Shown in pieces: positions 5,761 through 11,279 of a stretch of DNA of 12,589 bases. This DNA is from DAOTYE01 sp034434915 (GTDB lineage Bacteria; Chloroflexota; Dehalococcoidia; Dehalococcoidales; RBG-16-60-22): NCBI GenBank assembly GCA_034434915.1, contig DAOTYE010000052.1, positions 1-12,589 on the forward strand. Reading direction: 5' to 3'. The position numbers were made by a program, and so were the translations under genes. Each line of letters starts with the position of its first letter. Within the stretch, counting starts at the first letter, position 1. The notes under the pieces were generated by a model. That model had not been told where the DNA came from. It did not search any database and worked only from the letters and a program-made list of their open reading frames with translations.

Positions 5761-7689
5761 ATGTATGTTCTCGGTACTGCGGGACACGTAGACCACGGTA
5801 AATCAACACTGGTACTGGCGCTGACGGGCATTGACCCAGACCGTCTGCCTGAGGAAAAAAGCCGCCAGATGACCATAGATTTGGGGTTTGCCTGGCTTAA
5901 GCTTCCCAGCGGGCGTGAAGTCAGCATGATAGACGTTCCTGGTCACGAGAGGTTTATCAAAAATATGCTGGCTGGAGTGGGGGGAATGGATTTAGCGCTA
6001 CTGGTCATCGCCGCCGATGAAGGCGTTATGCCTCAGACAAAAGAGCATCTGGCTATTTTGGATTTACTGAATTTGAAAGGGGGTATTGTAGTCATCACCA
6101 AGAAGGACCTAGTAGATGAGGAAACACAGGAGCTGGCTATTTTAGAGGCAGGAGAAATAATACAGGGCACAGCCTTAGAAGGCGCTCCTATTGTGGTAAC
6201 TTCTGCTGTAACCAGAGATGGGTTTCCTGAATTGTTAGCTACCATTGACAGGTTGCTTGATTCAATACCTCCGCGGAGAGACATCAATAGGCCAAGGCTT
6301 TCCATTGACCGGGTGTTCAGCATGAAAGGATTTGGCACAATTGTCACAGGAACCCTGACCGATGGCAAGCTTTTCTTAGACCAGCAGGTGGAAATTTTAC
6401 CCACCGGGCAAAGGGCACATATCCGCGGTTTACAGACGCATAAACGCCAGATTGATACCGCTTTACCGGGCAGCCGGGTTGCCATTAATCTGGCAGGTAT
6501 CTCTGCGGAGGAATTGAAGCGAGGGTTCGTGATAACCACCGCCGGCTGGCTCAAGCCAACACATCTGGTGGATGTAAAGTTACGTGCCGTATCTGGTCTG
6601 GATAGTCCGGTTGTGCATAATACGCCGGTGACCTTTCATACTGGCGCCTGCGAGGTACCGGGGAAACTGCGCCTGCTTGAGAAGGAAAGGTTAAATCCGG
6701 GAGAGACTGGCTGGGGACAAATACGGCTGGAACAACCTGTGGCAGTGGCTAAAGGTGACCTGTTTATCCTGCGTTCCTTTGAGAGAACAATCGGTGGCGG
6801 TGAGATTATTGACCCCTATGCCAAGCGGCATCCCCGCCTATCTGCCAGTGTAATCAAGAGCCTTTTGGCTAGAGGCAACAGTTCTCCAGAGGACTCAGTA
6901 CTGGCGATACTGAAAGACAACGAGCCCATCTTGGTGGGACAGCTTTCGCGCCTTGCCAGCCTGTCTCTCAATGAGACGGCGACATTATTGGAAAAACTCG
7001 CTTCTGCCGGGCGTGTCGTGAAGCTGGGTGAAACAGCCGGAGGCGCATTGTTTTTTTCGGCTGATGGTTGGAATGCCCTGAAAGACAAGACGAGGCAATT
7101 TATTCAGGAGTACCATCATCAGTTTCCTCTGCGCAAGGGTATGTCTAAAGAGGAACTCCGTAGCCGGCTCAAGACCCCCGCACCATACTACGACAGCATT
7201 TTGCAGAAGCTGGTAGACGAAGGTATTATCATCAAGGACGGGATGCTGGTAAAGTTACCAACCCATGAAATCAAGCTATCGGCAGAACAACAGTCGGCAG
7301 TTGACGCTTTCCTCAAATCACTATCTCAGAATCCGTACTATCCTTCCCGGGAAATTGTGCCTGACCCTGAGATACTCAACATGCTCATCAATGATGGCCG
7401 CATAATTAAATTGAAAGATGAAATCATTTTCTTAACCTCGGCATACCATGAAATGGTGGAGGGCATTATTCAGCGCCTGCGATTAAAAAAAGAAATCACC
7501 ATCGCCGAGGTGCGGGATATGTTTAAGACCAGCCGTAAAAACGCTCAGGTTTTGCTTGAATACCTGGATGCACAGCAGATTACTCGCCGTGTTGGTGATG
7601 TGCATGTACTGCATCTGAAGGCAAGCTTTTGCAGACAGGGCAACGAAGCTAAAGGAGATGCTTATCTGGACAAAGCAACAATAAAATAA
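5761..7689 (+). CDS. selB: Selenocysteine-specific translation elongation factor SelB
   Basis: A 642-residue GTPase that brings selenocysteyl-tRNA to the ribosome at UGA codons marked by a SECIS hairpin. The G domain has G8-HVDHGK-S15, MTIDLGFA (37-44), D58-V-P-G-H62 and T113-K-K-D116 in place of the usual NKxD. EF-Tu-like domains follow, with the SelB motif IDRVFSMKGFGTIVTGT. The C-terminal half (about 340-642) is the winged-helix region: FPLRKGMSKEELRSRL and, near the end, RDMFKTSRKNAQVLLEYLD are typical SelB RNA-binding-tail motifs. Length matches full SelB. An in-frame stop lies two codons upstream of ATG 5761, fixing the start; the ribosome site is weak. The tRNA ends 61 bases before it, and no terminator lies between. 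No obvious change in the GTPase core explains the odd tRNA partner. Confidence 0.96.
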   Translation: MYVLGTAGHVDHGKSTLVLALTGIDPDRLPEEKSRQMTIDLGFAWLKLPSGREVSMIDVPGHERFIKNMLAGVGGMDLALLVIAADEGVMPQTKEHLAILDLLNLKGGIVVITKKDLVDEETQELAILEAGEIIQGTALEGAPIVVTSAVTRDGFPELLATIDRLLDSIPPRRDINRPRLSIDRVFSMKGFGTIVTGTLTDGKLFLDQQVEILPTGQRAHIRGLQTHKRQIDTALPGSRVAINLAGISAEELKRGFVITTAGWLKPTHLVDVKLRAVSGLDSPVVHNTPVTFHTGACEVPGKLRLLEKERLNPGETGWGQIRLEQPVAVAKGDLFILRSFERTIGGGEIIDPYAKRHPRLSASVIKSLLARGNSSPEDSVLAILKDNEPILVGQLSRLASLSLNETATLLEKLASAGRVVKLGETAGGALFFSADGWNALKDKTRQFIQEYHHQFPLRKGMSKEELRSRLKTPAPYYDSILQKLVDEGIIIKDGMLVKLPTHEIKLSAEQQSAVDAFLKSLSQNPYYPSREIVPDPEILNMLINDGRIIKLKDEIIFLTSAYHEMVEGIIQRLRLKKEITIAEVRDMFKTSRKNAQVLLEYLDAQQITRRVGDVHVLHLKASFCRQGNEAKGDAYLDKATIK

Positions 7690-7992
7690 AATGAAGATGT
7701 ACTGACGGGGATAAGAAACGCGCAACGATACAAAAATTCCAGGAAGATAAAGACATCTGTAATATGATTAACCTATCTCACAAAGGGTAATTATCCGACA
7801 ATCAAGACGGCCCAAACCTGAAGCTGAACATATGGTAATGCAGAGTCAGCTCTGGTAATATCGTTACCATCGTGATGGAACCTGGGGGGACAGTTCCCGC
7901 ACTTTTGTTTAAGAGTAAGAATCTGATACCGGCACTGTAGCACTTGATTGTCTTTCCTCAAAAAGCCAGCTTAAGCTCTGAAACATCATCAT
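7690..7992. other. Intergenic region after selB without a gene
   Basis: No coding region is supported on either strand. It contains a small hairpin (CAGAG 7841-7845 with CTCTG 7850-7854) and two copies of GGTAAT (7834 and 7854) with a matching inverted TTACC (7864-7868). No clear intrinsic terminator for selB was found. Confidence 0.6.
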
Positions 7993-8021
7993 TTGACATC
8001 TGGTTTTTTTCATGATAGTAT
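7993..8021 (+). promoter_or_regulatory. Sigma-70-type promoter for the perR-like gene
   Basis: A consensus TTGACA (7993-7998) and TAGTAT (8016-8021) are 17 bp apart. The predicted start of transcription, near 8028, leaves only about 20 bases before the ATG. Confidence 0.75.
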
Positions 8022-8025
8022 TCCT

Positions 8026-8044
8026 AGTAACAGGATTTATTACT
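8026..8044. promoter_or_regulatory. Inverted repeat at the transcription start (candidate PerR/Fur-type operator)
   Basis: AGTAA (8026-8030) and TTACT (8040-8044) flank a 9-bp AT-rich centre. It overlaps the expected start site of the regulator's own promoter, a position suited to autoregulation. It resembles but does not match the PerR consensus, so the assignment is tentative. Confidence 0.4.
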
Positions 8045-8048
8045 GATA

Positions 8049-8438
8049 ATGAACAGTGTCAAAAGACAGACAAAGCAGCGAGAGGCAATATTGAGGTTTC
8101 TGAGAGGAACCTATTCCCACCCCACTGCTGACCAGATATATGATGAGGTCAGAAAAGAGATTCCCAATATCAGCAAGGGAACGGTTTACCGTAATCTCCA
8201 AGTATTACAGGAGATGGGACTAGTTGCCGAACTGAATCTCAACGACACCGTCAGCAGGTTTGAGGCAAAGCAGGAAAGCCATTACCATTTCAGATGTGAA
8301 AAATGCGGACGGGTATTTGATGTTAATGTGCCGGTGGATAAAGAGCTGGACCGCGTGGTTTCTAGCCGAACCGGTTTCAAGATTGCCTATCACCAGCTGG
8401 AGTTTCGTGGGTTGTGTCATGATTGTCAGCGAAAATAG
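8049..8438 (+). CDS. perR: Fur-family regulator, PerR-like
   Basis: A 129-residue metal-dependent repressor. Residues 1-70 are the winged helix (KQREAILRFLRG, then ISKGTVYRNLQVLQEMGLV). The metal region SRFE72...H78-Y-H80 and the later D91 match the PerR sensing site, with His24 in SHPTADQIY as the further ligand. Two CxxC pairs (C83/C86 and C123/C126) form the structural zinc site. B. subtilis PerR has Asp where this protein has Glu72; Glu is more Fur-like, so peroxide versus iron sensing is not certain. Genes downstream (desulforedoxin, rubrerythrin remnant, ferritin-like) are typical PerR targets and favour PerR. There is no clear ribosome site before the ATG, and the leader is short. Confidence 0.9.
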   Translation: MNSVKRQTKQREAILRFLRGTYSHPTADQIYDEVRKEIPNISKGTVYRNLQVLQEMGLVAELNLNDTVSRFEAKQESHYHFRCEKCGRVFDVNVPVDKELDRVVSSRTGFKIAYHQLEFRGLCHDCQRK

Positions 8439-8455
8439 GGGGAAAGGAGAGTAAT

Positions 8456-8581
8456 ATGGCAGTTAAAAAGGTGGGGGAGAATTACCGGTGCAATATCTGC
8501 GGCAATGAAGTGACCGTGACCAAGGCGGGTGGGGGAACCCTGGTGTGCTGTGGCAAGCCCATGGAAAAAATCGGCGGGTAA
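8456..8581 (+). CDS. dsr: Desulforedoxin (rubredoxin-like iron protein)
   Basis: A 41-residue protein too short for routine gene callers. It has the desulforedoxin pattern C12-x2-C15 ... C31-C32-G-K-P-M, which binds one iron through four cysteines; known desulforedoxins are 36-37 residues with the same GGGTLVCCG stretch. The same fold forms the N-terminal part of some desulfoferrodoxins. It would act as a small electron carrier to peroxide or superoxide reductases. AAAGGAG ends six bases before the ATG. It follows the perR-like gene by 17 bases, and its stop overlaps the start of the rubrerythrin remnant (TAATG), so the three were one operon. Confidence 0.92.
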   Translation: MAVKKVGENYRCNICGNEVTVTKAGGGTLVCCGKPMEKIGG

Positions 8582-8910
8582 TGAGTAAAATCACGCGGGC
8601 AAATCAGTAAAAGGCACACAAACCGGCGAAAAACCTATTAACCGCCTTTGCTGGGGAATCACCGCCAAGGAACCGCTACACGTTCTTTGCCAGTCTATCC
8701 CTTGCGGAGATAGCAATACTATTCAAGGAAATCGCCGGGGTAGAAGAAGCTTCATGAAAAGCAGAGGAGCAAACTGCCGCAAATGCAGGCTCTGGCAAAG
8801 TATTCCCAAAAAAGAATGTTGTGAAGTGGTGCTGTGCCAACTGCGGCTATCTCCAAGTGGTACGGGTGACCTCCGATAGATGCCCCGCCCGCAAGTATGC
8901 GCAGGCGTAG
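8581..8910 (+). pseudogene. rbr: Decayed rubrerythrin gene
   Basis: Reading one frame from ATG 8581 gives MSKITRANQ, a TAA at 8608, then KNLLTAFAGESPPRNRYTFF (N-terminal rubrerythrin helix) running straight into LAEIAILFKEIAGVEEA, which belongs to the last helix of the four-helix bundle. The middle of the domain is therefore missing. At 8752 an extra T shifts the frame: the expected AHEK is readable in the +1 frame, while the annotated frame meets TGA at 8755. The C-terminal rubredoxin-like part resumes as NVVKWCCANCGYL and ends CPARK, where the fourth iron-binding Cys has become Arg. About 110 codons remain, against roughly 165-195 normally. Stop, shift, deletion and ligand loss together show that peroxidase function is gone from this copy. 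Confidence 0.88.
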
Positions 8911-9050
8911 TACTGACTACCGGCGGAAAATAGCAACAAAATCCATTGGGGATAGGGAGGTGATATGAATTAAGAGGAGATTCTACTGTCAGCTCATCAA
9001 TGGGGGGACATGTCCAGAATCAAAACAATCAAAGACAAGGAGAGACAAAA

Positions 9051-9602
9051 ATGGCTAAAGTAGCAATAGAAATGGTACAAAAAGCCGGAATCAATGTGAA
9101 GGAACTGCTTGAATTACTGGTCAACAACGCCGCTGCCGAACTGACCACCTATTATTACTACACGATACTCAGGGCAAACCTGATTGGTCTTGACGGAGAA
9201 ACAATCAAAGAAATTGCTGAGACAGCCCGGATAGAAGACCGCAACCACTTTGAGGCGCTGGTGCCCAGGATATACGAGCTTGGCGGCAAGTTGCCGGAGA
9301 GTATGGTAGATTTCCACAACTGCTCCGCCTGCCCGCCTGCCACTCTGCCGAAAAACCCGCAGGATATCAAGGCAATGCTCACCGTGCTGGTTGAGGCCGA
9401 GAGGTGCGCCGTCAGAGGATACACACATATCTGCAACATTACCGCTGGCAAAGACCACCGCACCTATGACCTGGCCCAGTCCATCCTCAACGAAGAGATA
9501 GAGCACGAATCCTGGTTCTCCGAGTTTCTGGGCGAAGGACCTTCTGGTCACTTCCTGAGGCGGGGTGAGACCTCACCTTTCGTCTCCAAGTTCCTCAAGT
9601 GA
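9051..9602 (+). CDS. Ferritin-like Dps/bacterioferritin-related protein (DPSL-like)
   Basis: A 183-residue four-helix-bundle protein. Likely di-metal ligands are E30 (AAAELTTYYYY), D63/H66 with E62 (ARIEDRNHFEAL), E115 (LVEAERCAVRGY) and E149-x2-H152 (LNEEIEHESW). Between helices 2 and 3 is a pair C91-S-A-C94 followed by PP, recalling the thioferritin or Dps-like proteins of archaea and anaerobes, which carry cysteines near the iron site. Such proteins oxidise and store iron using peroxide and protect DNA. The frame is open back to 9000, but AAGGAG (9037-9042) eight bases before ATG 9051 and the start of similarity favour 9051. It lies in the PerR-type stress cluster, after the dead rubrerythrin whose role it may partly cover. 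Confidence 0.85.
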   Translation: MAKVAIEMVQKAGINVKELLELLVNNAAAELTTYYYYTILRANLIGLDGETIKEIAETARIEDRNHFEALVPRIYELGGKLPESMVDFHNCSACPPATLPKNPQDIKAMLTVLVEAERCAVRGYTHICNITAGKDHRTYDLAQSILNEEIEHESWFSEFLGEGPSGHFLRRGETSPFVSKFLK

Positions 9603-9613
9603 CAGCCCATAAG

Positions 9614-9630
9614 GTGTAGTATACTTACAC
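9614..9630. promoter_or_regulatory. Near-palindrome with a -10-like TATACT before the ZIP gene
   Basis: GTGTA (9614-9618) and TACAC (9626-9630) flank GTATACT. TATACT (9620-9625) could serve as a -10 element, but no good -35 is visible. An operator overlapping a promoter of the metal transporter is possible, such as a metal-responsive site; this is tentative. Confidence 0.35.
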
Positions 9631-9664
9631 AGGGAGGTCATGGCATCCTTCCGGGCCTCCCTGT
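9629..9664 (+). terminator. Hairpin between the ferritin-like and ZIP genes (weak terminator or leader hairpin)
   Basis: ACAGGGAGG (9629-9637) pairs perfectly with CCTCCCTGT (9656-9664) across an 18-base loop. No T run follows, so it is not a typical intrinsic terminator. It may lie in the leader of the ZIP mRNA. Confidence 0.45.
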
Positions 9665-9689
9665 ACGATTCCGTTTGGGGCGTTAGAAA

Positions 9690-10502
9690 GTGATTGCGAT
9701 ATTACAGGGGCTGCACCCGGTCTTACAGGCGCTTCTGGCAACCTGTTTCACCTGGGGGATGACAGCCCTTGGCGCCGCCGCCGTTTTCACCGCTAAAGAC
9801 ATAAGCCGCAGAGTCCTTGATGCCATGCTCGGCTTTGCCGCCGGTGTGATGATTGCCGCCAGCTACTGGTCGCTCCTCGCTCCGGCAATAGAGATGTCAG
9901 AAGGCAAGAGCATACCTTCCTGGGTGCCCGCGGTTACCGGTTTTCTTGTCGGTGGCGTGTTTCTGCGGGTCGTGGATAGGCTGTTACCCCACCTTCACAT
10001 TGGCTTCCGGGCTGAAGAAGCCGAGGGTGTGAAAACAAGCTGGCGGCGGAGCACACTGCTCATTCTGGCTATCACCCTGCACAACATTCCGGAGGGTCTT
10101 GCCGTTGGCGTGGCTTTCGGCGCTCTTGCCGCCGATATCCCGGGTGTCTCTTTCGGCGCAGCCATAGCTCTAGCCGCCGGCATAGGCATTCAGAACTTTC
10201 CGGAAGGGCTGGCGGTATCCATGCCCCTGCGCCGGGAAGGTTTGTCCCGCGGGAAGAGCTTCTGGTACGGGCAATTATCAGCCGTGGTTGAGCCGGTTGC
10301 CGGGGTTATCGGCGCTGCCGCAGTCATAGCCGCTCAGCCCATTCTGCCATATGCCCTGGCTTTTGCGGCGGGCGCGATGATATTTGTCGTTATTGAGGAA
10401 CTGGTACCTGAGGCTCAGCGTGGCGGCAACACTGACCTGGCTACGATGGGCGGTATGGTTGGTTTTGCCACCATGATGTTGCTTGATGTCGCCTTTGGCT
10501 AA
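9690..10502 (+). CDS. ZIP-family divalent metal transporter (GufA/ZIP11-like)
   Basis: A 270-residue membrane protein with about eight hydrophobic segments and a short cytoplasmic loop. The two metal-binding helices carry H131-N-I-P-E-G136 and N169-F-P-E-G173, the ZIP signature; a Gln precedes the second motif, as in the GufA branch. A third-helix motif, WYGQLSAVVEPVAGVIGA, is also typical. ZIP proteins bring zinc, iron or manganese into the cytoplasm, and the metal here cannot be told. An in-frame TAG at 9684 shortly precedes the GTG start at 9690; the ribosome site is poor. Its position after PerR-type and ferritin-like genes suggests iron or manganese balance, as inference. The next gene begins one base after its stop. 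Confidence 0.9.
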   Translation: MIAILQGLHPVLQALLATCFTWGMTALGAAAVFTAKDISRRVLDAMLGFAAGVMIAASYWSLLAPAIEMSEGKSIPSWVPAVTGFLVGGVFLRVVDRLLPHLHIGFRAEEAEGVKTSWRRSTLLILAITLHNIPEGLAVGVAFGALAADIPGVSFGAAIALAAGIGIQNFPEGLAVSMPLRREGLSRGKSFWYGQLSAVVEPVAGVIGAAAVIAAQPILPYALAFAAGAMIFVVIEELVPEAQRGGNTDLATMGGMVGFATMMLLDVAFG

Positions 10503-10503
10503 G

Positions 10504-10737
10504 ATGATGACATTTACTGCAGAACAACTTAAGCATTATGATGGCAGACATGGTGTTGCCTACGTCGCCTATCGCGGCAGGGTCTATGATGTCTCTGCCA
10601 GCTATCACTGGAGAGGGGGTATGCACCATGTGATGCATCGGGCGGGTTGTGACCTGACAGAGGCTTTAGATAAAGCGGCGCCTCATGGCACCAGCCTTCT
10701 AGAGAAATTCCCGGTAGTAGGAGACCTCGTCAAATAG
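10504..10737 (+). CDS. Small cytochrome b5-like heme/steroid-binding protein
   Basis: A 77-residue single-domain protein: MMTFTAEQLKHYDGRHG, then AYRGRVYDVSASYHWRGGMHHVMHRAGCDLTEALDKAAPHG. The YDVS, AGCDLT and APHG blocks are those of small bacterial b5-like proteins. His41 or His42 and His61 are the likely heme ligands. It has no signal peptide or membrane segment, so it would be cytoplasmic. It starts one base after the ZIP stop (start at 10504, or the second Met at 10507) without its own ribosome site, which indicates coupled translation with the transporter. The frame is open upstream into the ZIP gene, but that part does not belong to the domain. Redox or heme-carrier function is inferred from the family. 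Confidence 0.85.
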   Translation: MMTFTAEQLKHYDGRHGVAYVAYRGRVYDVSASYHWRGGMHHVMHRAGCDLTEALDKAAPHGTSLLEKFPVVGDLVK

Positions 10738-10747
10738 CGCTCACTTT

Positions 10748-10786
10748 GAGGAGCGGGCAGATACCAGATGGTAGCCTGCTATCCTC
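10748..10786 (+). terminator. Nested hairpin after the b5-like gene, possible terminator
   Basis: Stacked segments GAGGA/TCCTC, GCAG/CTGC and TACC/GGTA close around AGAT, beginning 11 bases after the stop codon. No T run directly follows; a TTTT comes about 15 bases later. Transcription end is plausible but unproven. Confidence 0.4.
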
Positions 10787-10933
10787 TGGGTGAAGCTTCT
10801 TTTGCGCCTGATATCATAATGCAGGAAGCCGGCAGGGAAACACCTTATAGGGGTAGCACTGGCGCAGGAGTTTGAAACTGACGGCAGATTGGCATTCAGC
10901 AAGACTAGCCTTCAGGCAATCTGCATGCTCAGC

Positions 10934-10959
10934 TTTGAATGCTAGTGGCTAGCTTCAAA
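10934..10959. repeat. 11-bp inverted repeat upstream of the tRNA-Val promoter
   Basis: TTTGAATGCTAG (10934-10945) and CTAGCTTCAAA (10949-10959) pair fully except for one extra T, around a TGG loop. It ends three bases before the -35 box at 10963, so it could be an operator or the end of an upstream transcript. Confidence 0.5.
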
Positions 10960-10962
10960 TCC

Positions 10963-10992
10963 TTGACCGCCGTGACGCCGGTGGCATATAAT
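10963..10992 (+). promoter_or_regulatory. Promoter of the tRNA-Val gene
   Basis: TTGACC (10963-10968) and a consensus TATAAT (10987-10992) are 18 bp apart. Transcription would start near 10999, giving a precursor with a 5' leader of about 105 bases that contains the inverted repeat AAGCAAGAG/CTCTTGCTT (11006-11014 and 11052-11060). Confidence 0.75.
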
Positions 10993-11105
10993 GCCGGTGA
11001 GAATGAAGCAAGAGATGCTGAGACTTACGACCGGACCCGACAAAGAGAGGGCTCTTGCTTTGGTGGATTTTCGCCCCGTTTGTGAGACAGATTAGCTTCA
11101 TTTTC

Positions 11106-11181
11106 GGGCGGTTAGCTCAGTGGTTAGAGCACCTGCCTTACACGCAGGGGGTCACAGGTTCAAATCCTGTACCGCCCACCA
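11106..11181 (+). tRNA. tRNA-Val (anticodon TAC)
   Basis: A standard 7/5 cloverleaf with encoded CCA. The acceptor stem GGGCGGT pairs with ACCGCCC, the D arm is GCTC...GAGC, the anticodon stem CCTGC/GCAGG holds loop CTTACAC (anticodon TAC at 11139-11141), and the T arm is ACAGG/CCTGT. It is followed by a convergent helicase gene. Confidence 0.97.
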
Positions 11182-11241
11182 TTGCGTACAAAAGGTAAAA
11201 CTCGGCTTTTCGAGAAGACTTTCCCGTTGATTTTGTGAGTG

Positions 11242-11279
11242 TTGCCAGCATATGTCACTCGTCCCCCAAATGTTGGCAA
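11242..11279. repeat. Inverted repeat across the helicase stop codon
   Basis: TTGCCAGCAT (11242-11251) pairs with ATGTTGGCAA (11270-11279), 10 bp with one G-T, around an 18-base loop. It covers the end of the helicase gene and lies between it and tRNA-Val. No T run is seen on either strand, so a terminator role is uncertain. Confidence 0.45.

Larger units (their letters stand above)
10738..11105. other. Gene-free stretch with several inverted repeats
   Basis: No gene is supported. It holds a nested hairpin at 10748-10786 (GAGGA/TCCTC, GCAG/CTGC and TACC/GGTA stacked), an 8-bp inverted repeat (10884-10891 with 10917-10924), an 11-bp hairpin at 10934-10959 and the tRNA-Val promoter. A 30-codon frame at 11003 has no ribosome site. 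Confidence 0.6.

Noticed and set aside
8755..8757. TGA in the rubrerythrin remnant as a selenocysteine codon
   Set aside because: The expected AHEK sequence is readable in the +1 frame across this point, so the TGA comes from an inserted T; other lesions in the gene confirm decay.
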